A stretch of 64,000 nt of DNA from assembly GCA_047967505.1 (NCBI GenBank), contig CM106539.1; one strand, written 5' to 3'. The translations under genes and the position numbers were made by a program. Source of the DNA: Dipteris shenzhenensis (Eukaryota; Polypodiophyta; Polypodiopsida; Gleicheniales). Numbering within the stretch: position 1 is the stretch's first letter; every line of letters begins with the position of its first letter. Below the pieces are notes generated by a model. It saw only the letters and a list, made by a program, of their open reading frames with translations, searched no databases and was not told the DNA's origin. Below, in pieces: positions 54,101 to 64,000 of this stretch.

Positions 54101-56986
54101 CATGTGTGGTGCATGTACAAGTTACTTTGCTTGAAGTACTAAATGTACACCTTTAGAAAAGACATACTTTATTGCTTTAAGTCCTAACCCGCATTTTGAC
54201 TTTACTGAGGGTTTTTCTAGAAAGTAAAGATGGCTAGCACAAGACAGATTCATGTATCTCCAGTGAAATTTACACTCTATTTTTAACCATCCCACACACC
54301 AAGCCCACTAATTCTCCCATACATGCTGTAATCCCTTCTCAACCCATGCACTCATTCGCTCTTTACTCCACTTGTGACTTTTTTTTTTTTCAAAATAAAT
54401 AAATAGATAATCTAAGAATCTTTATGGTTCTCTATATTCTTAGGTAAAGCGATAACAAACTGGGGAAAAGAGGCATTATCTGTCTACCCAAATGTAACTA
54501 TGATGTTCCAACACCTAGTTTGTTTGGATGGTGGTAGGTAAGTGGACCCCGACCTCGGAACCTCGACTGCTTGAGGATTCGATCGAGCTCGAAAGCACAC
54601 CTCTGCCAATATATCAAGTGACTACTTCTCCTTCGGGATTCTTCTCGACCTTGGCTTCCTCACTTTTTTCGGAGCAATGAGTACCTTCAGGCTCGAGTAT
54701 CTTGACATGTACAAGGCTTCCCAAGACCCTTTCTCTGCTCTGATACCACTGATAGATTGTAGAGCTTCTATGTCAACTCACGATTTGCATGCAGTAGTCG
54801 AACCAAATGATTATGCAGTAAAACTCAGAATGAAGGAATTGCAACCTTAGTAGAAGAGAGAGATGAAAAATACATAGATAAACTTATGGGACTCAAGCAA
54901 TGCCAGATGAGAACCCAATATGAGCTCATGCAACAAAGCCACAAAAAAGATTGATAAAAAAATTGACGGTCCTTTCAGCAGCCTTAACACACGTTCAGCG
55001 ACTTGGCTATAGCCACGCAGGACAACTACAACAACAATAAAACCAATAAACAACACCCACGCAGTTGACTCATACACGACTTACAAACAAAAATCAACAA
55101 CAAGGAGAGTATGGCAGACAGCAGCAAAGACAACACAAGCCATCCTTTCTCTCTACCATCCAGTTCTACTTTCCGTGGCAGCAGGCGTGCTTAGGATAGA
55201 GTCCTTCCGATATTACCTTTGGAGTTTCCTTGGCTAGCACGCGCGCTCAGGATAGATTCCTTCCAACATTACATTGCCCAGGATACTCTCTCTCTCTCTC
55301 TGCCTCAGCTTAGCTACTCCTCCCGCCTCAACCTATCTCTCCCGCGCAGCTCTAGGCAGGTCGTACAACAGGTCATGTCACAATCTTAAACCGGCTGTAG
55401 ACAGTTTCAGCAGGTCACCGTGGGCAGCAGCAGCAGACCAGCAGGTCACACACAATTTGCCAATTCGCCAGGTTGTAGCAGCACACAGTCCCTCAGTTCT
55501 CCAAGTCACAGCAGCAGCTCCAAGGGTCAACAGGTCATGGCAACAACAGTAGTTGTAGCTTCTTTTTACCCTAACCCCGAGCTGGGCTGAGCCCCTAGCC
55601 CATCCTGGGGGTTAGTTTCAGTTTGGGGGTTATCTCAGATATGGCCAATATGGAACAGCCTGGTTCCTCTTTGAAATCCCCCTCCTCAACCTTACCAACT
55701 CGCAAAGTTCTATATTCTACAGTTGCAGATCTGACACCTTCTCCATATGCAAAGACATATCAACGAGGGGGCTTAATCGACACGTCGTTGGACTTCAAGA
55801 AAAGAACTTCTATTTACAGCGGGAGCTGCATGAGTTAAAGTTGCAGTTGGCAGTTCTAACACCTGGACTTCAAGGTTCTCGAAGGACCTGGCAAGCAGGC
55901 AATAATAGATGAGGTAATGAAGACTTGCAAGGCTTCTCTCCTACCCCTCAACTAATCTCTACAGATAAAGATCTTGTTCACACTGGAGTACAAACAATTA
56001 AGAAGAAGTCATTGGGAGGTTGACACAAAGGCAAGTAAACCTATATTCAAGAAAAGACGAAAGAACATGAAGATTAGAATAGAGGGGCTCCTTGAAGGGT
56101 GGTTTAAAGAGGAGAACTCTTTCAATGAGACTTTACCACATGTCAAAGCAGCCAGGCCTGGCATTGAATGGATGGTTGACAACGATGAAGATGTCAAAGC
56201 AACTAGTATTCTGCATTCTAGAGGACATGCTACCATCACACTTAACTCATGACATTTACAAACTAAGCTTCTCCAACAATCTTGCAAGTTGAAAGGGACC
56301 AAGTTATGGTAACTGAAGAACTCATACAAGCTCAATTGAAAAATAAGGCAATGGCATTAGCCAAGGTCAAGGCTGCTAGGAAGGATCGAAAATGGGCAGT
56401 ATACCGTAAGCGCGTAGCACTTATCAAGGAGTTTAAATCCAAATCAGAAGACTCTCAGTCTCAAACTGATGTATGGCTGATTATGTATGTATTTTCAAAC
56501 TGTAATGTAGGTACTCTAAATAACTTGAGTTGCTTTTTGCACTCCTCATGTTGGAGAAGTCACCTCCCATCTGTAAATCCGTGTCATAAAGCTCCAAGGG
56601 AAAATGTGAGACGGCTATAGCATGTACAATTTTAGTCACTACTCCTTGTTGGGTCACTGAAATATATGCTTTGAGGCCTCACCTAAAATATAAGTAAGTT
56701 ACCATGTGCATTCCAATGAAGGGTGTTTTTAATTCACCTTGAGCCGCCTTTGACAGGCTGATGTGCTGTCCTTTCCCTGTGAGGTGCTGCCAATGTGGCA
56801 GCCCCCTCCCTTATCTTTTCTGCCTAGGTTCACCCCCCCAATGCTCTCCTCATATGGGGGCTTACAGATGGGGAGGTGACCATTCCAATAAGTCCTCTTT
56901 ACCCTTGTGTGGGCACCTAATCTACAAGCTTCCTCCTACCTCCTCCACCTCCATCCACCCCCTACTTCAATTTCTCTCCTTCAACC

Positions 56987-57026
<40 letters not shown>

Positions 57027-58414
57027 TCAATCCCCCTTTTCTACAGTCTGCCCCATTCCTCTTTTCTGCACAGCGATTGAAGGCTTAGCATAAACAATGA
57101 GCCATACAAGCTAGACCCTAACATGAGCAGGTGAAAAAGTGGGAGGCAGAATCCACCTAAGGCCTAACAAAGAACTCCTATGTGGCACTGACACAATGTA
57201 CCCACTCAAAACACATCAAATCATATGCATGGGTGAGAGGTCTCATCTATTTCGTGACACCTAGAGTGTAACGAGTGGTAGGTCCATGTGCCATGTGGCA
57301 TCTAATTCCTTCCATCCATGAGGGATGTATGAGGGTACATACCACATCATGTGGTCAAATAAACATAGCTAGCCCAATGATAGAAAGTCGTGTACCTCCC
57401 AAGGCCCTAAGGTTTAACTACCAGTCTTGGTAGCTTTTGATAATCCTAACCACCTAGCTATCCCAAATGTAAACCAATGAAGTTAATCCATAGTTCTTCA
57501 GTTGTATTTCCAACATTAGCCTAAGGTCTAGAAGTCTAACCATCGAACTTGGGAAGCCATGTGGCATGTCCAAACCCTTGGTCATCTGTATCACTATCCG
57601 TAACCATATGGTGAAGGAACATGAGCTCTACATATTTATCACATCTCAAACCTAAAAGCCATACCTCCATGACATCATCATATGACTCGCCGCACCAATT
57701 ACACATCAATTACACAGTCGAATGCATCCATTCATAGATTGTGAAACCATGACATTCACCATGCACAGCTCAAAATATCCCTTACAACAATGTACCCTTT
57801 CGAGGTCTTTTCTGTGTGACAGCGCAGATAAATACAATGTATCAAGTGTGTGCACATAAGTGTACAAGGGCACGAAGGTGTGATACGGGTGTGCACATTG
57901 GATCGCACACAAAAAAGACCGTAGCATGTCCATAGAGTGCTCCAACGATGGATGAAGTACATGGCATTGTTCTTTTAATAAAAGGAAGTACGAAAAATTG
58001 TTTACTTGATTATGCACACAAAGACATGAAGAAGACAGAAAATTACCCTTCCACATTAAAGGTGTACCCAAAGCATGGCAGTCATCATCATTAAAAATTT
58101 CAAATTCAACAGCAAGAATGCAAACCTGCACTATTTAAGGTAGTGATTCTACCTCTTTGTCACTGAGCAGCTCATGTCTCTGAAGCGGAGAGTCCCACTT
58201 TTCTCCCCTATCATGGTCAGGCCTTTGAACCAAAGGGATCCTTACATTATTTTGGATGAGTAGACTCTGCAGCAAGCTTGTTTCACTCTCTTTGGCATCT
58301 GTTGACAGGTAAATCACAGGAACTACTGATGAATGGACATTTCGTAATATGCACTGAGCTGCCTGAGGAATTGGGTAGAAGAAACAATTGTGGCCCTTCT
58401 TGCTGTTCTCATTG
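49475..58414 (-). CDS. O-fucosyltransferase-like protein, last two exons (5' part outside window)
   Basis: Two minus-strand exons, 58414-58153 (262 bp) and 49651-49475 (177 bp with TGA), join in phase 0 across an 8.5-kb GT-AG intron. Together they read CFFYPIPQAAQCILRNV ... VIYLSTDAKESETSLLQSLL ... PLVQRP ... EKWDSPLQRH ... VTAMLDKTICAMSSTFIGSP ... GSTFSMDIVRMR ... CDEYLCQGEKPNF. This matches, from memory, the C-terminal half of a plant O-fucosyltransferase (GDP-fucose-dependent, Golgi type II) family; STDxxESE and the CAMSSxFIGxxGSTF stretch fit the nucleotide-sugar site and the domain end. The first exon enters at phase 2, so upstream exons must lie beyond 64000 or be too short to see. No lesion is visible. 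The exact subfamily is uncertain. Confidence 0.74.
49652..51589. repeat. fucosyltransferase intron: microsatellites and a 100-bp duplication
   Basis: AATAACAATCAC...GGTTACCCTG...GTCGGACTGATAGTGCAGCATA occurs at 50451 and 50551. (CT)n runs lie at 50969-50990 and 51118-51145. 51150-51540 is a GC-rich stretch of CTGC/CCGC words that is open on both strands by composition. No gene is recognised. Confidence 0.6.
51590..53830 (+). mobile_element. LINE (family 2), 5' half only
   Basis: ORF1 (51640-52580) has a long coiled-coil region (52000-52190) then VGETDAPTRPLVVKLRT ... LKGAKIFLDEDLTLLQQEHR ... EGKWAVYRDGRVII, the RNA-binding C-terminal domain of plant LINE ORF1. ORF2 starts at 52598 with MAVWNCNGTLWS ... 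TETHESPE and continues as endonuclease pieces (LIGDFNARTR near 53060-53095; STVDYLLNPWH near 53320). The copy stops near 53810 in the linker before RT. The same family is longer at 59560-63960. Stops and frameshifts abound. Confidence 0.78.
53831..54736. other. no recognisable feature
   Basis: A short duplicated word (GTGGCATGTGGGGT) occurs at 53918 and 53942. The part next to 54736 would be the leader or gag start of a minus-strand LTR element, but no domain is legible. Confidence 0.35.
54737..54748 (-). other. orphan LTR primer-binding site
   Basis: TGGTATCAGAGC on the minus strand, an exact initiator-tRNA-Met complement used by plant LTR elements. Sequence from 54749 rightward would be the 5' LTR. 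No second LTR or pol was found in the window. Confidence 0.6.
54749..55285 (-). mobile_element. candidate LTR adjoining the orphan primer site
   Basis: By position this should be the LTR of the element primed at 54737-54748. Its start cannot be fixed. An imperfect repeat (TAGCACGCGCGCTCAGGATAG and its counterpart GCAGGCGTGCTTAGGATAG) lies at 55185-55255. Confidence 0.35.
55620..56480 (+). pseudogene. LINE ORF1 relic
   Basis: Plus frames read LKSPSSTLPTRKVLYS, then IRIEGLLEGWFKEENSF and QLKNKAMALAKVKAARKDRK followed by WAVYRKRVALIKEF. The KxxRKxRKWAVYR segment parallels EGKWAVYRDGR in the ORF1 at 52224-52583. No endonuclease follows. Confidence 0.5.
56481..58152. other. fucosyltransferase intron: dispersed repeat and (CT)n, otherwise unassigned
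   Basis: 56760-56890 resembles the reverse complement of 9595-9700. (CT)n at 56988-57023. From 57100 to 58150 I see no domain; the minus frame 57706-58131 is unrecognised. Confidence 0.45.
58153..58414 (-). CDS. O-fucosyltransferase-like penultimate exon
   Basis: Acceptor CTTGTACAG|C, donor GAG|GTAGAA. It encodes PIPQAAQCIL, YLSTDAKESETSLLQSLL and a Trp-Asp segment. A (CT)n microsatellite lies 27 bp upstream in transcript sense. Confidence 0.76.
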
Positions 58415-58438
58415 CTGTACAAGCGAGCACAAACAGAG

Positions 58439-58440
<2 letters not shown>

Positions 58441-58486
<46 letters not shown>
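58441..58486. repeat. (CT)n microsatellite, about 23 units
   Basis: Uninterrupted CT dinucleotides; overlapping Ser/Leu-rich frames are artefacts. Confidence 0.95.
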
Positions 58487-58488
<2 letters not shown>

Positions 58489-58878
58489 CCTTTATTCTCA
58501 TCTCTCTTTTTCACTCTCTCCCCTACTATTGGCCTCTCCGTCCATACAGCCAGTAAGCCTCTCCATCCGTTCAAACTTCGTACTCAGTCCATCGCCAACC
58601 CGTCAGCCGTACCTCAACCCATTGTCCGTTCCGCCGCTCGCTTTTGCTGTTTCGCATTCCCAGATTGTTGCTTCTTGCTCTCGCGCGTCGTCTGCCGTTT
58701 GGCTTGGTGCGCAGGCCCGTCACTTCGTGCGTTCTTTCCGCCGTGCACAAGTGCTACCACCGTCACGTCTGCCGCAATTTCGCGTGCTGCTGCTCGCTTC
58801 TCCCCGATTCGCAGCGACCTCTGCCCGCCCCTGCGCTGCTCCCTCGCTCTCTTCCCGTCCCCGTCGTGGACTGTCACC

Positions 58879-58890
58879 GCTCTGATACCA
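58879..58890 (-). other. orphan LTR primer-binding site
   Basis: TGGTATCAGAGC on the minus strand. The sequence from about 58893 to 59390 would then be a 5' LTR (a TGTCACAGAG start is possible near 59386). No matching second LTR is found. Confidence 0.55.
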
Positions 58891-58892
58891 AA

Positions 58893-59390
58893 TTTCGAGA
58901 ATGCAAATGTGTGCAATGCATGCAGAATTTGAATGCCAACTGGCTCTCCAATGATGTTTGTATTTTGACCCACATGCACGGTGGGAGAGAGAAGGCAGAT
59001 GAATGCAATGTGGTAGAGAGAATGCTACGTGAGATTCACAATGAAGGTGAATACCCTTTCATTAATGTCCCTTGAGATCACTCAAGTTCCATCGTCCCAT
59101 TTACAGCTACCCTTATCCTATGACCCATGCACCTACCATTCAATGCACTCTAATGCACCCTTCCCTTTCCTATTGCCCCTAGGACCTAGACATGTGTGTG
59201 CACATCTTTATTACTAATCATTTGCCAATGTTACATAGTTTGGCGGTACTATTTACACCGCTTGATCGATTATAAATACAAACATATAACCGCACCATCA
59301 AATTGGCGCCTAACAATAATAAGGTTCTAATGACTATTAATTAACTAAATTTCTCTTGTCATGACAAAACTTGTCTCTGTGACAGTCCTG
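58893..59390 (-). mobile_element. candidate LTR adjoining the second primer site
   Basis: Position only; A/T-rich right part with TATAAATA near 59272. Not proven. Confidence 0.3.
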
Positions 59391-59599
59391 TGCTTCCTCT
59401 CAGCAACTCCATCCTGCTGAGATGTGCGAGATGTCTCTTGATCCCGTGCTTCTTGCAAAATCCATTGAACTCAGTAGAAGTGAACTCCCCCCTTGTCTAT
59501 GCGGAAGGCTTTGATTACCTCCCCCCTTGTCTGTGCACAGGAGCAGACACGTTTCACCCAGGAGTAGGCACGACTCATACAGGAGCAGTCTCAGGCTAT

Positions 59600-59912
59600 C
59601 TGAGCCCAGGCTGATCTTATTCAAGGGCTCAGACAGGAGATCTCACAACTCCGACAGGAGGTCACTACTATACGTACCATCCTAGGGAGCACCCCAGTTG
59701 TGGAGGCATAGATTGCAAGCATGCAATCCGCCATCGAGGAGACATCCAAATGGGTCGACGTAGCCAAACGGGAACCTACAAGGGTAACCGTTTCGGCTAC
59801 CCTCCTGGAGCAGCAGCAGAGAGGCAGCAAGGCTCTCAACATCAAAGTACATGGGATTCCCCGCACTGAGGCTTACCCGTGCCTAGGCACGACTTTCGGC
59901 TTTACATCGTAG
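59600..59912 (+). pseudogene. LINE family 2 ORF1 fragment
   Basis: LIQGLRQEISQLRQEVTTIR (coiled coil), then ASMQSAIEETSKWVDVAKRE and SKALNIKVHGIPRTE. NIKVHGIP is the start of the RRM-like domain of LINE ORF1. An in-frame TAG follows VVEA. Confidence 0.6.
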
Positions 59913-60109
59913 GTCAGCCTTATGAGACCCGCCACTGATCTCCATGGACGAGGACCTCACTTCACTACAGGTTGAGGAGAGGCATTTCCTATTGCAACAG
60001 CGGGATCAGCCCGCAAAGAGGGGAAGTGGGTAGTAGTACGAGATGGACTCCTCCTTACAGGCCCCCGTCGGGCATCCACCTCTCCTCCTGCATAGGGGGT
60101 GGGGTCTAT

Positions 60110-63100
60110 GAGACCCAGACATCCAAGACCCTATCTTGTACCATCTGGAACTGTAATGGTACCTTATGGTCAGAACCAGGGAACTTCTCAGAATCCTATA
60201 TAGGTCACGACATAGTCTTTTATATAGAGACACATCAAAGTCCAGAGAGCCCACTACCAGCAGTCAGCGGGTATACATGGGAGTCTGCCTACACAAATGA
60301 GACGAGGGATACAGGAGGGGTTCGAGGATCAGGAGGAGTCGCAGTCCTTTACAGATCCACACTTTTGGGAACCATCTCAGTGGAGCAGAGAGATCCACAC
60401 TCTAGGTTTCTCTGGATTTGGATCCGACACATGGATAGCCGAGATTTGTTTATCGCAGTTTGCTACTTCCCCCCCAAGACCTCCCGCTTTGCTAGAGATA
60501 TTCGAGGGGAGGATGAGACATCCCCATTTACTGCTCTTTATCAGTCCATCGTTGACTTCTCTAGCCGCGGAGAAGTCCTCCTAGTTGGGGACTTCAACGC
60601 GAGAACATGCACTCGTCAGGCACCACTCCTCGACTTCAGGGATGATTCCACTCTACTGCCAGACATTGACCTTGAGGAGGCAAGTATGCTACGAGTTTCG
60701 GCTGACAAACAAGGACCGGTCACATCCTATGGGCAGGCCCTATTAGACCTCGGAAGAATGCATGATCTCATTATCTATAATGGTCTTGACAGATGGCCCG
60801 CATCAGGTGGCTTCACTTACTTTCCACATGGGGGAGGCTTCAGTGTTGTGGACTACATCATGGGATCCCCTGGGGCCTTCACATCTCGCATCACTGACTT
60901 CACCGTAGCACCTCTCCCTCCAAGGGCTGACCATACATATCTTTTCTTTAGCATTTCTACCCCTCGCCGCACAGCACTTTCTACCCCATTGAGCTCTTAC
61001 TCCACTTACCATGATATACGCTTTGATCGCAATCACTCACCTACTTACTCTGGCCGTCTGTACATACTTCTCGCATACATTGACTTTATACCCTTACTAG
61101 AAGACCGTGCTGCCCTAGTCACTCGCTCACTACACGAGGCCGCTCTTCATGCCTTTCCCCACACCACCCGCCCACCACCTCCTGGGACCCTACCCTGTAA
61201 TAGCTGGTACGATGATGAGTGTAAGGCTTTACGCCGTCAGCTTAGATTCGAAACAAAAAACAGCATTCCGAGCGAACTAGAGATGCTATGCGAGTACCGC
61301 TGTCTAGTGCGCACGAAGAAACTTGACTTCGTGCGTTGGAATGAGGAGGAGCTACTGAACATTCTGTTCAGTAACAACTCTAAGGACTTCTGGCGAAGAT
61401 TTCTAGAGGGATGGACCCTCCCACCACTCACTGACACGCAGGTGTGGTCTGATTATGCACGCATGCTCTATGATATCCCAAATCAGCCAGTCCCTAGCCT
61501 ATTACATATGCCACGCCCCACATCCTGCACCCTCTTCACTAGGCGGGGGGGTAAAGGATGCCGTAATGAAACTTCATAATGGCCGAGCGAAGGATCATGA
61601 GGGACTATGCACTGAGTTCATTGCATATGGGATTAATCTCCTAGCCCCGATCTTAGCCAAGCTACTTAATGAAGCCATTTGCTTGGGGTTTCCACGCAGC
61701 TGGACCATCAACACTATCTCAACCATCCACAAGGCAGGGGATCCCATGAACCTGGAGAACTATAGGACCATTATGATTGGACATGTCATGTCCAAGATTT
61801 ATGCATCAATACTTGATTCTGAGGTTAGTAGATTTGCAGAGTGTAGAGGACTCAAAGCAGCGGGATAGGCCGGTTTCAGGCGGGATCATGGGACCATGGA
61901 CCACATTCTCGCGCTCAGATGTATCATCAAGGAGGCGAGGGCACAGAAGCAGAGGGTTTACTGTTGCTTTGTGGACTTCCGTAAGGCATTTAACACCGTT
62001 CCGAGAGCCCGCCTCATACAACACCTATAAGAACTGGGTTACAACCAGGGGATCATTTGGGCTGTCATGGCACTTTATGAGCAAGTTTCAGGCAGAGTCC
62101 GAACAGGATCTGGATGGACAGACGAGATCATGAGCACTATCGGGGTCAAACAAGGGTGCCCATTATCACCTACCTTGTTTGGCCTCTACATCGACGAGCT
62201 CGAGACAATGATGCAGGCAAAGGGTGGGGTAGGCTGCTCTCTCCGAGCCGCTGATCCGGATATTACTTTATGCGGATGACGTGGCTCTCTTGTCTTCCTC
62301 AACAGAGGGGCTCCAGAGACACCTTGACGCACTACAGTCCTTTTGTGAGTCTCATGATTTGAAGGTCAACTTGGGTAAAACCAAGGTTATGATCTTCAAT
62401 ACATCCCGAGTCGTCATGCGCGATGAGCATTTCACATTTGATGGGTCCCCTGTTGAGGTAGTGTCATCATACACTTATTTGGGGGTCGTCTTTTCCGGAC
62501 CCACCTTCACCATGAGACCCGCGATGCAGGCACGCCTGAGCAGAGGATATGCTTCATTGGCTAGACTAGAGAGACAGTGCTTCCGCTCTCATTTTCAAGA
62601 TCCACGGACCAAAGGGTTGCTTTTCGACTCCTTGGTCCGCCCTGCAAAGATGTATGGCAGCCCATGCCAAAGTGGGCCAGGGTGGAGCGGCTACAGGTTC
62701 TGATGTTATCGCGGATGATCCGTGGTAAGCCATTTGCACCAGATCATTCGGGCGGAGTTTGGGTCACCCCCATTACAGCTAGATGCTGCATTTCAAGTCA
62801 TTACATATCTGTACCGAGTCAAGGAGTATGGGGATTACACATCCGGGCGTAGCAGGATACCATTGCTAGCACTCTCCTCTTCTATGGCACTTGCAGCAGG
62901 AAGAGATCAGAGGTGTTGGTATGCACGCATAGAGAGATGGTTTGCAAGACTAGGGCTCCACATGGACAGACTACCTCCTTTCCAGTACAGCATGGATGCT
63001 CCTTTCTCTCCCCTCCTATCACACGAGATCAACCAGGTTATCCGTGAGGATCTACTACAACTACACACATTCCGGACTTGGTTGGGCCGGAGTGATCTTC

Positions 63101-63489
63101 CAGTGAAGCTGGGCTTGTACAGAGATCACTTTCTACATATCACAGTGGAGGGTTTCATTGATCCACTAGGATACACGCAGATTCACCTACCCCACTCGTT
63201 GAGGATCTCCCTTGGGCAGTTCCGGGTCTCTCGCCGAGCAGAGCGGTTACCCAAGGAGAGGCGCATATGCACACTATGTGACATGCAGGAGGTTGAGACA
63301 GAGGAGCATTTCATCTTCAGGTGTCCTGTTTACTATGAGATCCGAGGGCGTTTCTACTACCCCTTCAGGGATAGTTATGGGATGTTGGCTCGTGTCCTCT
63401 CCTACCCAGACCAGCGATGCTTGGCTGGTTTCATTCATGAGATGATCGGACACCGCGATAGGATACTCCGAGCACGGAGACATGAGTAG
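60110..63489 (+). pseudogene. LINE family 2 ORF2: endonuclease, RT, C-terminal CCHC
   Basis: The endonuclease starts TIWNCNGTLWSEPG, with IETHQSPE, VGDFNARTCT (60588), SVVDYIMGSPGAF and ADHTYLFFSI in order. A G7 run at 61546-61552 coincides with the frameshift into RT (VMKLHNGRAKD ... LLNEAICLG ... LENYRTIMIG). RT continues AGFRRDHGTMDHILALR, YCCFVDFRKAFNTV, GVKQGCPLSPTLFGLYIDEL and the catalytic YADD (about 62268). The end carries CTLCDMQEVETEEHFIFRC (C-x2-C-x9-H-x4-C). Lesions: TAG at 61866, TAA near 62028, frameshifts near 61550, 62250 and 62660. The element encodes target-primed reverse transcription machinery but is dead. Confidence 0.88.
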
Positions 63490-63826
63490 ACTTCTCCCTC
63501 GACTGATACCTCTCAAAGCTCTATCGCGGAGTTCTTTCAACCAGATCACATAGACCCCCACAAGGCGAGACCTCGACATGACCGTGACCGGGAGCCTGTG
63601 ACCCGGCAGCTCAGACAGAGGGTTGATTCACAAATCACACTTGGGGACATCCCCTCCTTGTTTAGGGTCGGAGCCCAATCCACGAGGGTCACAGTGGCCT
63701 TGGTTAGACGCAGAGCTACGACCAGGAGACGTACCACGACTGCACCCTTGAGGGGGCGACAACGTTCTATTGCTAACCTCATGCCTCCACTTCCACAACC
63801 TCATCCATCCTGATGTCCTACTGCTG

Positions 63827-63872
63827 ACGATGATGATGATGATGGTTATGATGATGCCGACGATGATGCTGA
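63827..63872. repeat. (GAT)n-rich run in the LINE 3' region
   Basis: GATGATGATGATGATGGTTATGATGATGCCGACGATGATG. If read in one frame it would give an Asp-rich tail, but it lies after the ORF2 stop. Confidence 0.7.
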
Positions 63873-64000
63873 GATTGATATATATAGTCGAGATATGACT
63901 ATGTTGTACTTAGGATTTAGTACTACCATTTTGCATTTTTTTGCATTCTGCATTGGTGTGGATGCTCGTTTAGTAGCTCCACTACCACAGCTCATTGTAT

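Larger units (their letters stand above)
59560..63960 (+). mobile_element. LINE (family 2), nearly full length but broken
   Basis: ORF1 C-terminal part (59600-59910), ORF2 endonuclease, RT and C-terminal Cys/His motif occur in order over 4.4 kb. The right end, with a GAT-rich run and T-rich sequence, may continue past the window. It sits upstream of the fucosyltransferase exons on the opposite strand, so it is probably in one of that gene's introns. Related to the 5' half at 51590-53830. Confidence 0.82.

Noticed and set aside
58278-58932. Plus-strand frames of 92-180 codons starting in the (CT)n tract
   Set aside because: They are antisense to a real fucosyltransferase exon or run through a microsatellite; no domain.
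1-64000. tRNA, rRNA or snRNA genes
   Set aside because: I found no cloverleaf with A and B boxes or conserved rRNA/snRNA strings by eye. A tRNAscan-SE and Rfam search would settle it.

Overview
The window is nuclear DNA from a land plant with a large, repeat-rich genome. Coding exons sit in very long introns, most of the sequence is decayed LTR and LINE retrotransposons and microsatellites, and there are no operons or ribosome binding sites. The LINE and Ty3 protein types, together with the giant introns, suggest a fern, lycophyte or gymnosperm rather than a small-genome angiosperm. This placement is an inference.

I can reconstruct two host genes, both on the minus strand. The first runs from 23094 down to 3726 and encodes the spliceosomal U2 snRNP protein B''. 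Its five coding exons have GT-AG introns and agreeing reading phases and give a 238-residue two-RRM protein. Intron 2 is about 18.0 kb. The second is the 3' end of an O-fucosyltransferase-like gene, with exons at 58414-58153 and 49651-49475 separated by an 8.5 kb intron. Its earlier exons should lie beyond the right edge.

Region by region: 1-3.4 kb holds a minisatellite, a LINE relic, a TA/GT compound repeat and diverged copies of a dispersed repeat. Intron 2 of U2B'' (4.6-22.6 kb) holds a LINE relic, a near-identical tandem array of a 559-bp unit (6733-8637), and a mosaic of a Ty3 element, a LINE fragment and a gag-only LTR element (10.9-17.2 kb). It also holds a Ty3 reverse transcriptase relic and an unidentified exon-like segment (20.9-21.0 kb). 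From 23 to 39 kb there is a fold-back element, a copia relic, a DUF7869-like relic, a 400-bp TATACA microsatellite and a nearly complete Ty1/copia element (29.67-35.48 kb). The copia element carries, in antisense orientation, an open fragment resembling the C-terminal half of an NIF/FCP1-type HAD phosphatase domain. From 40 to 45.8 kb is a LINE (family 1). From 45.9 to 49 kb there are integrase and LINE relics. The fucosyltransferase intron (49.6-58.2 kb) holds the 5' half of a second LINE family, an LTR primer-binding motif and another LINE ORF1 relic. From 59.5 kb to the end lies a near full-length but broken family 2 LINE.

Only the two host genes look functional. All transposon reading frames carry stops, frameshifts or deletions. 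The most unusual items are the host phosphatase fragment inside the copia element, the gag-only LTR element, the recent 559-bp array and the two TE-inflated introns.
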